Part shown: in pieces, positions 20,140-31,902 of the stretch
Layout of the letters: every line of letters begins with the position of its first letter
How positions within the stretch are numbered: the stretch's first letter is position 1
Source of the DNA: Craspedostauros australis
Taxonomy: Eukaryota > Bacillariophyta > Bacillariophyceae > Mastogloiales > Achnanthaceae
Assembly (NCBI GenBank): GCA_026770025.1
Contig: JAMXDE010000004.1
Coordinates: forward strand, 248,001 to 312,000
DNA: 64,000 bases
Direction of reading: 5' to 3'
Notes under the pieces: generated by a model
Databases searched by the model: none
What the model was told of the DNA's origin: nothing
Seen by the model: the letters and a program-made list of their open reading frames with translations, nothing else
Made by a program: the position numbers and the translations under genes

Positions 20140-21074
20140 TCAATTGCGGCCTTCTTGTGTCTGAGTGACAAATTTGGTTTTGGATGTCAAAGTAGTCGTA
20201 CTAGTCGAAATACGTTTCCGTTGCTTTTTGCCGGGTGTCCCAGTCCCTGCGAGGGGACTGGTTGCTGTGTCGCCAACAACAACGGCGGGTTCTTGTGGTG
20301 GTGGCGCTTCTGTTGTTCCTGCGTGGATCTCATTTTCTCGTGATGGCTGGAACATCACAAGCGGCATTTTCGTTGATGTGGTGGTGCGCCGCTTTTGGCT
20401 TGTCTCAATTCATCACAGCACGACATCAACTGCCAGAGAGAAGATCAAGTCATCACCCAGAATATGAGCTGTGACTACTGTTCCTGACCAATACCATTGA
20501 CCTTCTCAATGATGCCATACAACTGGATTGTAACAGAAGGATTGCCTGTGGTGCTGGCTGTGAGGAATCTCACGACAGCATCGCAAAACGTCGATGCAAC
20601 ACAAACCCCAGGCTGATCCGACTTCCAACAAGCCTCAGTCACCGCACCACCATACTGCTACGATCTGTCTCGTTCGTTTTGTTGCGATGTTCACAACCGC
20701 AGACCCGAGGGAAGTCATGGATCAAGATTGATTGAATATCAATCCCTGTTGAATGAATTGAAATTGAAGCCGACGGCCGGCGCATACCTTGTTCAGCCAT
20801 TGCTTGTCTAAACCACGCAAGTGCACAGCGCCCAGCATAGGTCGGGTCCACATGCTCATGCTGCTGGGTCATACAGCTTTGAAAACAAAGGAACGCCATG
20901 CGTACTCTCTGGAAATGGTGGCGTCTTTGTTGGTTCCCCTTGGCTGTCCATTGTGCTTGATTGGGCTGCGAGAAAATCTCTCGTCATATCCGTCACAAAT
21001 GGCAACATCGTTACGGTGCTATTCTGTGCTTCGTGCTCGTTCGCGTCCAACTCTTCCAATAATTGTCGCCTCAC
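20140..21074 (-). pseudogene. Possible accessory ORF region of the Harbinger-like element
   Basis: Three minus-strand pieces look protein-coding but do not join cleanly. One is at 20856-21074 (acidic, LLEELDANEHEAQ). One lies between 20460 and 20640, ends IEKVNGIGQEQ and has Cys and Trp residues. One at 20140-20367 is rich in Pro, Lys and Thr, with a basic GKKQRKR that could be a nuclear signal. Candidate splice donors occur (GTATGC at about 20799). These may be exons of the second protein of a PIF/Harbinger element; no Myb/SANT domain could be confirmed. Confidence 0.25.
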
Positions 21075-21265
21075 TTTGCAGTTTCAGAAAGGCATGGTGT
21101 GACTACTCGACAAGGCCAAGGTACATTCAATGACAGCTATATTGCAACAGTGAAGGTGCACTAAGTTACTACTTGTTTATTTCATGGAATTTAATCTCAC
21201 TCTCCATGCCAGAGGCTGCGTTTGAGATCACGAGTTCTCCAACAATTTTGAGGCATATCTGTGGA

Positions 21266-22488
21266 CTAGTACTGCACTTGGAATAGGGAGCTCCCAAGTT
21301 CGATTTGAAGCTGTGTGATGGTGACCACCGCTTTCATCACATGCTTGTGTAACATGAGCTCGTTCCGGAAACGATTCTGCAAGATCTTCCACGTCTTGAA
21401 GCGGCCATTCACTGTCTCGTGACGCGCACGAGCCTGGCTTTTGGCATGCTTCTCCGCCTCTGTAACATAGTCATCTGAAGTGCGGACAGCATCATCACCA
21501 CGGTACCCACGATCAGCTTCCACCATTTCACCTTCATCCAAGTATTCTTTCAATAGAGAGCGGAAGATCCTCAAGTCTGGATACCGTCTGCAAGGGAATG
21601 GACCATTCATCCAGACAATATCTCCCCTCTGGATGGAGACTGCAATCTTGTACCTGATTCCAGCCGACTTGAACTTGTGGGAGTACCACTTGCGGTCGTA
21701 TGGGCTTGGCTCGTTGATTGAAAAATCCGTGCCATCCACAGTGACAAGGCATGTCCTGTTCTTATCCCCCTGGTATCTAGCGTTCCAGACAATCTATCCA
21801 GAGTAGTGTCAAAGGGGAACAATCGGCGCAAATTGATGAGCTTGTGAGATATCGAATTGAACTGTGAAACCACAAGCACTCGCATTGACTTACCACTTCG
21901 TTCTTCAGGGCTGCGACAGCCTTGATGGCTTGCCACACATGCAGCTTGAGTGTTTTGTCTGTTGTTCTGAGAAACAGGCATGCCATGCGCACAGATGGGT
22001 AGTGCCGCATGTAGTACAAGCTCCAGAGAAGATGTATTGGGCGCAAAGGCTGTATGCGCTGTGTGTGCTCCCAAAGAAGAGCGCAGAGATGGGGAGAACC
22101 CCAAATGCAACGGCAAAGTCTTTTCCAAATGTATCTGCCCAGCTCTGCAGATTGGTGATGCACTGCCCAGGGGTGAGGAGGATGTGCTGTGCCAGATCGA
22201 GGAAGTCTTGGACGCTGCCGATTCCATACCGATTGTTGTAGATGCCATTCACCATCGCTTTGCTGTAGAATGAAGGCTGTCTCAGAGATGTGGTAGTGGC
22301 GGTCCCTGCCATGCAATGTGCTGTACCTTGTTGTTGCTCTCAAGCAAGCTGCTGCCAGCTTTTGCTTGTGGATGCTTGTGCTGGCCCAACACTGTTCGTG
22401 CCCCTCCACTTGAATTGTTATTGGAGAAGACTTGCTTTGCCCGATTTACCCCACTTTGACTCTGGTTGCGGGGACGAGGCTGTGCCAT
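21266..22488 (-). pseudogene. PIF/Harbinger-like (DDE_Tnp_4) transposase, with one intron and frame breaks
   Basis: Reading right to left, the ATG at 22488 starts a Gln/Asn-rich N-terminus (MAQPRPRNQS). Coding continues in shifted frames (HILLTPGQCI, then HLLWSLYYMRHYPS). It reaches ALKNEV at 21894, where a GTAAGT donor opens a predicted 100-base intron (21794-21893). The next exon resumes with IVWNARYQGDKNR. Catalytic residues are present in this last exon: Asp in VDGTDF, Asp in EADRGYRGD and Glu in RHETVNGRF. The IALK...IVW join is typical of this family, which supports the intron. At least two frame changes (near 22085 and 22300) cannot be explained by ordinary introns, so the copy is probably dead. 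Confidence 0.65.
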
Positions 22489-22567
22489 GATGGGATGTGC
22501 ATACCGAGGTTCGGGCTGGTGTGATGTTGATCATATGTTGATCATATGTTGCATCAAGAAGAGGACG

Positions 22568-22605
<38 letters not shown>

Positions 22606-23293
22606 GTGTGTGTTATGTGTGTGTGTCGTGTGTGATGTGGGTGTGTCGTGTGTGCCGTGTGGTGATGTGTGTGCCACAGCGACAGCGAATATCAGATAAT
22701 CCCAAAAGCAAACTGTACAGTATGACGCGGGTGTGTTGTTGTTGTTGCGAATTAGTGGTTACTGTAGATGTTGTTGCTGGTGCCTGTCAGTGGCGGCAAT
22801 CACCAAACCCAGGAGTAGGTTTCGATGTCTCTTCATCAGTGGTGGTTGTGAGCCAAAGATTGCAAGCCAGAGAGATACAGGCGGTGCGAGTGCTGCAAGT
22901 GCGAGTGCAAGGGCACAGAAGCAGCGATGGAGCATGATCAAGGAGTCTTGACGCACACAAAACAGAGATGAAAGCAGCGATGATTGTGCAGTTTTGCACG
23001 GTGGTGCTGCATGGAGTCGTGACGAGCGCCCGTTGCTGGCGACCTGTTCGCCAAGGGATGATTTTGCGATCACGTTGGGTGTGGCTGGCGTGTAACAAAT
23101 CCAAACGTTGCACAGCTGACACGCGTCCACCGACAAATGTTTGGAGTTGGCACTCTCATGCATGGATATGGTGATATCGCAGTATGTATGCGAACGGTTA
23201 ACGGTCAGAAACTGTCAGACGTAAATCACAGAAATCAAATCACACATGTACACACAACGACCGATGACTGGTAAAAACCAGGGGATTGCCTGG

Positions 23294-23390
<97 letters not shown>

Positions 23391-23815
23391 GTGTGTGTTA
23401 TGTGTGTGTGTCGTGTGTGATGTGGGTGTGTCGTGTGTGCCGTGTGGTGATGTGTGTGCCACAGCGACAGCGAATATCAGATAATCCCAAAAGCAAACTG
23501 TACAGTATGACGCGGGTGTGTTGTTGTTGTTGCGAATTAGTGGTTACTGTAGATGTTGTTGCTGGTGCCTGTCAGTGGCGGCAATCACCAAACCCAGGAG
23601 TAGGTTTCGATGTCTCTTCATCAGTGGTGGTTGTGAGCCAAAGATTGCAAGCCAGAGAGATACAGGCGGTGCGAGTGCTGCAAGTGCGAGTGCAAGGGCA
23701 CAGAAGCAGCGATGGAGCATGATCAAGGAGTCTTGACGCACACAAAACAGAGATGAAAGCAGCGATGATTGTGCAGTTTTGCACGGTGGTGCTGCATGGA
23801 GTCGTGACGAGCGCC

Positions 23816-24521
23816 TGTTAGGAATCGAGGGTACGACTTTGTCAAGATACCCATGATTGCCGCACCTCCCAAAAGTATCAATCACGACTGAAGTCAACTC
23901 TTGTTGATCACACCTTTGAGTCCTATTCATCACACCCGTGACTCAAGACGAACGTGACTGATCTCAGTCTTGACAAGAAAACAAGCCTGTCCTCCTCTAA
24001 CAAGAAAAGCCACGACATCGAAAAACAGGATGTCCCAACATCAAACATGACATCGCGACGATCCAAACAACGACGTCACAGGAGAAACATCGATGACCAG
24101 CAGGTCTGTGATCACCCCATCTGGAGAACCGAAACACGTGCCACTCACGGACTAGAACAATTCAGAAAGGGCATCAACCATGACATCAATCATGACACCA
24201 ATCGTAAAGTTTGGTGTCAGGAGATCAAGAGAGAAACGCATGACTGTGGAATCGTACCGCATGAATGTAGATGATGATATGCATGATGAGATGCATGATG
24301 GAGATGCCTGATGAAAGGATCGATGAATACAAGCGAGAATGCATGATGAAGACAGCATGAAGGCAACAGTATGACATGATGTTACTGTGGATTATACATG
24401 CTATGGCAAATGGAATTGGAAGAGCTGAAGATGTTATGCTCACAGTTCTGAGAATGCAACAACAGGAATAGGAGATAACCAGATATAACTAATAAGGCTG
24501 GGTTACCCCGGATTTCCAACA
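23816..24521 (+). repeat. 5' LTR of non-autonomous element
   Basis: It starts TGTTAGGAATCGAGGGTACG and ends GATTTCCAACA. Only the first ~100 and last ~40 bases resemble the LTR at 43458; the middle is different, so it is a distinct subfamily. Confidence 0.93.
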
Positions 24522-27500
24522 CGTTTCGAAACGTTATGATTGAAATCCAACGTTTCCATCACCACCAACACTAGCCAACATCACCATCGTCGACATGACC
24601 ATCAACCACACCCAAGACTATCGCAAGTAATGGTCCCCTGTGTCGAGAGAAAGGAGAGCAGGACGCTCTGGAGCACGGTGCTCCTTGCCAATGGACGCCA
24701 AGAACGGCACGGCAACCCCCACACGAGCGACGACGTCGAGATGATGATGATGATCGAATCGAGCGCCCCCGCAAGTCCACCAGCAGAGTGGAGACCGCAG
24801 CTGAGGTAAGCGCAAGCACAGCATGTACTACTGGAAGCAAGGAGGCGCTCGACACACGCATTGGAAGAACTGTCCATGGTCATGGGACCATGAAGTCGAG
24901 GAAGGCACGGAGACCTTCACGGCTAGGTTGGAGCACGAGAGCAAGCTGCACGCAAGAAGAGATTCGAACGCAGCTGACCACGCTCTCGGACGCATCAGAC
25001 TCAGCAGACTGCGCCATGAAGGCGAGATAGCTGAAGGAGCTCAACGAGATGCAATCGAGGAGCAGCAATGGAAGCACCGAGATGATCACATGGCGCTGTT
25101 GGCCATCGTGTGATACAGGTTCGAGTGCTGGCTGCGAATACTGCTGCGATATGATCGCGGAGGTAAGGATGTAACCTACCAGCCATGAAGTGGCGACAAC
25201 AATGAAAATAGCAACACAGGCAGTGTGTGCTTCGATGAGAAGGGACAGCGCTGCAACAAGCTGGACAGGAGGTTCCGCTGCGCTTAATTCCCAGGCTCAA
25301 GACGAAAGACGAGGAACAGGAGGTATCCTCGCCATCAATCACGATGATGATTCAAGACATCCACGAAGCTGTGAGCCTCATCTACGACCGCCACCGTATC
25401 AAAAACGGTTATAAGCGCGCACGAGGCAACAACAGTGAGAGAGAGATGACGCTGACTAAGGATCGATCGGTTTGTGACCAACTGTCCTCACCGCGATGCC
25501 CACGACAGTGAGATGACGGATCAGCGTTTGCCAACAATGAAAGGCAAAGGCAAGAATAGCGGTGATGCCAAGAGGCAGAGCAACCGCGATGACAAACAAA
25601 GGCTGCGATGCAGGAGGCTGAGTCGACCAACGTCGCGATTGACAGGATGGATGACATCGCTCTCATCATTGACGAGTTGATGTGTGCGGCCATCAACAAA
25701 AACGCGGTCGACATCAAAAATATGACCAACACGTAATTTGTGGTCACCACCGAAATCGCGAACAACAAAGACGCGGTCGACATCAAAAATGTGACCAGCA
25801 CGTAATTCGTGGTCACCACCGAAATCGCGAACAGCAAATCAAAAATGTGATCATCAGAAACCACGCGATGATGCGCGATGACCAACGCGAAATTCGTGGT
25901 CATCACCGAAATCGCGAACAACAAAATAATAATGTGACCACGGGAAACTAAACGATGGATACTCGTGACAACTGACAATGATGATGTCTCCGACTTTGAC
26001 AGCGGAACACCATTCAACGACTATGAGTGGACCAGGGAGGAGACAGCCGAGTACACTTCGGGAGTGCATGGCTACTACGGATCTACGATCGACCACGAAG
26101 AGTTGATCAACCGAGAACTCTCTCCATCCAAGAATAAAGAGAAAGGCGGCCGCACTCATGACAACGAGGAGGATGCCAAGTACTACGAAGGCGTATCAAG
26201 TGAAGTGGGCGCAGACGAGATTGAAATGGAATTGAATGGAGTGAACGCGGACGAGGAGATTGACCGCGCCATCCAAGTGCCGGTACAGAATCTCACCCAA
26301 ATTCGGAGCTTCCCCGACAGGAAGATCGATGAGGCGTCGCACTGGGACATGAATAATACACATGGTGTCCGTCGCTCTAAGCGCGGACCATCGAATGCAT
26401 GGCGCATAGACTACCCAGAGATCCCATTCTCTATTCAGATTCCGGACGGTCCAAGAGGAGCGATCCCACGGACCGAAGCGGAAAGGGAGGAGTGCAGAGG
26501 ACTGCTCATGGATGCAGATCCGATCTGCCTCTCGGTTCGATATCCGTTGAGCAACATGATGCTTGCCAACGATGTGCACTTCGAGTCTTCGACGATCTAC
26601 TATGATGCGATCGATGACTTCGAAAGTTGACTGTGCAGGTGCGTGTACTCACGCACGTTACACTAGATGATGCATGAGATTGGTGTGCGGAGCACACTCG
26701 ATGTGGCTCGCAACGCGTACGCAATCAACGACATGCTGGAGAACAGCAACCTCAATCTGATCCAACAGATGCTGATTGGATACATGAGTTGCAAGCAAGC
26801 GGTATGGACCGCACGAGTGAACCTGGCAACGACCAGAATCCTAACCATGAGAGACATGACATGGGCGGATAAGTCATATGGGCGATTCGAGAGTATTAAG
26901 AATGCCAACAGGTCAGTACTGATAGACCTGGGAGATGACGACTCTACATCAGGGGACGGTTCCCCAGATAGAAGAGTGACTTGGGAGCGACGATCGGATA
27001 CCATCCGAAGCATGGAGACCGACGACGCTGATCAGAGCAGTAGAGCCGGAGAAGATATAGATACAGAAGACGCTGCTCGTGGGCAAGATGACTTGCTCCC
27101 TACCCAAGGGGACAATGAATCGTACGATGACGACGACGATGAATCCGGAAGGGACGATGAGATGGGACGATACAATATGGTCGAAGGCGAACCAAACACG
27201 GTCCCAATCGCAGAACCTGTTGCGCGCATGCCGAGGATGCTAAGTGCTTTCGCGGGGTACAATAATACACCCATCCAAAGGAGGAGCGAGAACTTGGATC
27301 AAGTGGAGAATCAGAATCAAAAGGATGATGAGGGGTATGAGACCACTCAAGAGACGACTACCACACTACCGGCGACAGGAGGACCCAGCCATCATATTGA
27401 TGGGTCAACATTCAACAGAGATATTGCAGGTATGATGAATGACACCACTCACGAGAGGATGAGCCTGGGTGACTTCATCACTGCGAACCAAGCATTGAAC

Positions 27501-29910
27501 TATCAACAGAACAAAGAGGGATCCGAGCAAGCAAATGACGCAATGATGCTGGATCCAACCACAATTGACGAATGACGGAGTCATATGGATTCCGAGAAGA
27601 GCAATGAATGGCGGGAGGCCATGATGGTACGGTTCAGTAATATAGCCACAGCATGAGCATGGCAGATGATAAAAAGGAACCGGACGCCGAATGATCGGCA
27701 AGATAACACGAGCACAGATATGAGATCGGTGTGCGATGAAAATGAAATCGACGAGAGAGATTCGGATATGGATATGACACAGCTATGAGAGCAAAAGCCA
27801 CGGAAGGCAGACTCCAGATACAGTGAGTCAAGATACGTCGATACATGAGCAATGAGAAACGCGGGTATGTTGGATGAAGAATCCAATGACAGAGCCGGAA
27901 GGGAGGAACCTCAGATGAATGGAGGATGAATGGCAGGAGGCCACCAACAACTCCCAGGACGAAGAAGCTGCAGCATACAGAATCGATGCTATCCAGAAGA
28001 GGATGAAGGCGATCGACAACATGGTTGCAAGGCAACACGACGACAGAGCTGGCAGCTGAACACAATGTACCAATACCCAACGAGGGTGACGAACGAAGCA
28101 TCAGAATCAGGAGATGACGATGGCTACGCAACTGCACAGGAGACAATGACAGCTCCAGTGGCAACAGACGGACCCAACTTCGACCAAGACGGGTCAATCA
28201 TCAACAAGGACGTTGCAGGCACGAGGATCGATGCTATCCAATGAAGGATGAGAGTGATCGACTTCATCGCTGCGAGTCAGGATGTTGAGAGCGAACGTGA
28301 CGGCGAGAGAGATTCGTGCACATCAACACTGGAATGATGCCGAGTCTGTATGCGCCTGAGAAATGCAAGGATCATGTGGATCCTGACAAGTGGAAGGGAT
28401 GAAGTACAAGTGACTCAGAGGCAAGCTGCTGAAGGCAAGGACCTCACATACTCTCCCATGAGACCAGTGGCAAAGATGCCACGGATGCAACGCGGCTTGG
28501 CACCGCACAACAACATGCCAGAACACCACTCCGACACAGATTCAAGCAGTGGAGGTGGTGAGTCAGCTGAGGAAACAGAGCAGACCTCAGCAACCGCAAG
28601 AGAGGGGTTAAGACGTCCGAAGCATGCATACACGGCTGTGATGCTGGACCCCACCACATTTGAAGAATACTGGGATCATGCGGATCCAGCGAAGCAAAAG
28701 AAATGGCGAGATGCCATCAATAAGGAGTTCTATGACATGGTCAGACGAGGAGTCTGGCAGAAGATCAAGAAGAGTGAGATGCCGAGAGATTGGCAATGCG
28801 TGAAGAAAAAGGGGTCATTCAAGGAGAAGAGGAACAGCGTATTCATCGCCAGACTCATTGCATGCGGATACTCACAGATCGCAGGAGTCGACTCCTCAAC
28901 GCAACACACCCATGATGCATGACGCAACCTACCGCAGAATGCTCACAATGAAGATGCTACTGAACATTGGACAGCACCACTATCAACCTTGAGACAGAAT
29001 TTCTACATGGAGATCTCGAAGAGGAGGTCTACATGCTTTGCCGGAAGGGCATGGAGCATGTTAGGAATCGAGGGTACGACTTTGTCGGAATACCCGTGAT
29101 TGCCGCACCTCCCAACATTATTCGTCACAGCTTTGAATACTATTCGTCACATGTTCGGAGACTATTTGTCACACCTTTATATGCCATGTCATTATGACTA
29201 TGACTAAGGGTACGGACGTGATTGACACCTGTACTACCGCGAGGAGGATAGCCTGTCCTCCAGTAACGCAAGGACGACACCTATGGCGGATCAGGAGGTC
29301 CCGATACCGCGCCAACCATGGCAACCATCCAGACGACGACATCGATCAGAACAGCAAGTCCATGGGCAAGTGACGCAGTGCACGGACTGACCAAGGTGTT
29401 GGATGGAGCCAACAGCCGCAGCATACAAGGAAATGCTGAGGATCATGAAGTGTATGTCGGACACACGAGAGAATATTGACTGCAGATGAAGCCGAGTCCA
29501 TTGGAGAACGATGCATGAAAGATTGTGATCTACACCAACAACGAATTCGGTGGTAACAAGGACAATCGCATCAGCATGGGAGGACATATCGTCCTACTAC
29601 AAGGAGTGCCGATCATCTGGAGATCGAGGGCACAGCACAGTGTGACACTCAGCTCAACGGAGGCAGAGCACGTCGCACTATAGGAGGCTGGAACTGAGAT
29701 CCGCTTCCAGACTCAACTGATGAACAACATCGGGTTGAAAACACAAGAGCCACACCATCTGATTGCGGTTAGCAATGGATTGATGACGATGGTGAGAGAG
29801 AGAGAAGTAAAGGTGAAGAAAGAAAGAGTGAGAGAGAGAGAAGTAATGGTGATGAGAGTCAAGGGAGTATGAAGTCAGAATGATATGTTGTCGATGCGAC
29901 AATGGAAGGG
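24522..29910 (+). pseudogene. Decayed internal region of the non-autonomous element
   Basis: The leader matches family II (CGTTTCGAAACG), but the initiator ORF stops after about 11 codons. 25700-25950 holds imperfect ~69-base repeats (gacatcaaaaatgtgacc). 25965-26630 encodes 221 residues related to the gag-protease spacer of family II (VRYPLSN). 26667-27575 encodes 302 residues matching the integrase-RT linker (TTRILTMRDMTW, then acidic). Parts of that linker recur at 28081-28240 and 28440-28560. 28620-29058 begins RT (DPTTFEEYWDHADP, ACGYSQIAGVD) but is cut before the YVDD region. 29377-29760 retains RNase H pieces with stops. Protease and integrase core are absent. Confidence 0.8.
29059..29376 (+). 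repeat. Family II LTR fragment inside the non-autonomous element
   Basis: About 318 bases match the first part of the family II LTR (as at 8272 and 43458), beginning exactly at TGTTAGGAAT. They replace the catalytic part of RT. The right edge joins RNase H-side pol sequence (gtgcacggactgacc). This is a relic of an insertion followed by deletion. Confidence 0.85.
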
Positions 29911-30616
29911 TGTTAGGAATCGAGGGTACGACTTTGTCAAGATACCCATGATTGCCGCACCTCCCAAAAGTATCAATCACGACTGAAGTCAACTCTTGTT
30001 GATCACACCTTTGAGTCCTATTCATCACACCCGTGACTCAAGACGAACGTGACTGATCTCAGTCTTGACAAGAAAACAAGCCTGTCCTCCTCTAACAAGA
30101 AAAGCCACGACATCGAAAAACAGGATGTCCCAACATCAAACATGACATCGCGACGATCCAAACAACGACGTCACAGGAGAAACATCGATGACCAGCAGGT
30201 CTGTGATCACCCCATCTGGAGAACCGAAACACGTGCCACTCACGGACTAGAACAATTCAGAAAGGGCATCAACCATGACATCAATCATGACACCAATCGT
30301 AAAGTTTGGTGTCAGGAGATCAAGAGAGAAACGCATGACTGTGGAATCGTACCGCATGAATGTAGATGATGATATGCATGATGAGATGCATGATGGAGAT
30401 GCCTGATGAAAGGATCGATGAATACAAGCGAGAATGCATGATGAAGACAGCATGAAGGCAACAGTATGACATGATGTTACTGTGGATTATACATGCTATG
30501 GCAAATGGAATTGGAAGAGCTGAAGATGTTATGCTCACAGTTCTGAGAATGCAACAACAGGAATAGGAGATAACCAGATATAACTAATAAGGCTGGGTTA
30601 CCCCGGATTTCCAACA
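29911..30616 (+). repeat. 3' LTR of non-autonomous element
   Basis: It has the same length and apparently the same sequence as 23816-24521. It is preceded by gcgacaatggaaggg, a purine-rich primer tract also found before the 3' LTR at 50327. It is followed by the target duplicate AGCGCC. Confidence 0.93.
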
Positions 30617-30885
30617 AGCGCCCGTTGCTGGCGACCTGTTCGCCAAGGGATGATTTTGCGATCACGTTGGGTGTGGCTGGCGTGTAACAAATCCAAACGT
30701 TGCACAGCTGACACGCGTCCACCGACAAATGTTTGGAGTTGGCACTCTCATGCATGGATATGGTGATATCGCAGTATGTATGCGAACGGTTAACGGTCAG
30801 AAACTGTCAGACGTAAATCACAGAAATCAAATCACACATGTACACACAACGACCGATGACTGGTAAAAACCAGGGGATTGCCTGG

Positions 30886-31031
<146 letters not shown>

Positions 31032-31902
31032 CGTGCACTGATTTCACGTCATTGGATTTCTTCCTGTGGCAATCTCGGAATCGCAGAGGCGATTTTTGTC
31101 GTGAGGGATGTGGCGCTGGATTCGAATCATGTTCGTGTGGGTGGCCAGGTCAACACGCTCGGGCCCGTTGTGCGCGTCAGCATCAGGTTGGAGAGCCGTT
31201 GAACCCATCAACGCGCGCCCACGACCCCGATTGTCTCATCACGAGATCAACGTGCCATTGGCATGATTGATTCCGGGATCACGCGATCGTGATAGTATGA
31301 CGAGAACCCATTTTGCACGCATGCCCCAAAAACACATCCGACAAGTAGGCTTCATGTGTCCGACGCGAACTATGTTTTTCGCAGTTTTTCTCCGACAAGA
31401 CTAGGATATCTATCAAAAATAACGCATTAGAAACCGTCGGAATGAGATCCGGAGCAGTCGTAACTCCGACTGAACCTAAATTTGATTTCTACGTGAATTG
31501 ATACTGGCTCATGCGTGGGAATTGAGACACGCTTTTGTCGGAGAATTCACGGTACTTGCCCCGCGAAAAACGCTTCCGTCGGTTCCTATTTTTTTTGTTG
31601 TTGTCGGAGTGGAAATGCAGAACTATCGAGACATGAGGAAATCATTGAGAGTTGGCGGACTCATCCACATGAAGTTGAATTTGCCCCCCAAATGTCACCA
31701 CGCTCACCCAATCCGACTGTGCTCCCACGGAAGGCAAATGGAAGCCACGAGTGAAGCCAACGCTGAATCAAAGAGGAACTTGGCAGCTCATGTCGTCATG
31801 TACGAGGCAGCTTGTTCTATTCTGTGTGTTTCGCTGGTTGAAAGAGCCAATGATGAATGCGAGAGTCTGAAGCGCTTCCAGTAGGTTCTTACGTTGCTCC
31901 TA
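31032..31902. other. Unassigned DNA between GT/GA repeat and LINE
   Basis: No convincing gene. A 129-codon plus-strand frame (31498-31884) has mixed composition and no recognisable domain. The end adjoins the LINE tail. Confidence 0.5.

Larger units (their letters stand above)
20140..22488 (-). mobile_element. Decayed PIF/Harbinger-like DNA transposon
   Basis: The region is defined by a DDE transposase gene (21266-22488) and further minus-strand coding-like pieces downstream of it (20140-21074). PIF/Harbinger elements typically carry a transposase and a second DNA-binding protein, which fits this pair. Terminal inverted repeats were searched for by eye on both sides and not found, so the true ends are unknown. 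The limits given are those of the coding evidence. Confidence 0.5.
23816..30616 (+). mobile_element. Non-autonomous Copia family II relative with identical LTRs
   Basis: Two 706-bp LTRs (23816-24521, 29911-30616) show no difference by eye. The insertion is flanked by AGCGCC at 23810-23815 and 30617-30622. The empty site is preserved in the neighbouring tandem unit near 23023-23028. The internal 5.4 kb keeps only acidic linker segments, a broken start of RT and part of RNase H. No intact gag, protease, integrase or RT active site remains. It must have been moved by enzymes from another element. Confidence 0.9.

Noticed and set aside
22571..22700. Frames encoding long Cys-Val or Thr-His runs here and at 23246-23722, 30838-31047, 5218-5841 and 57060-57854
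   Set aside because: They are translations of GT/AC microsatellites and the decamer array; no frame extends into unique coding sequence.
31100..31130. tRNA T-arm-like ggattcgaatcatg
   Set aside because: No acceptor, D or anticodon arms around it; no tRNA gene was found elsewhere either.
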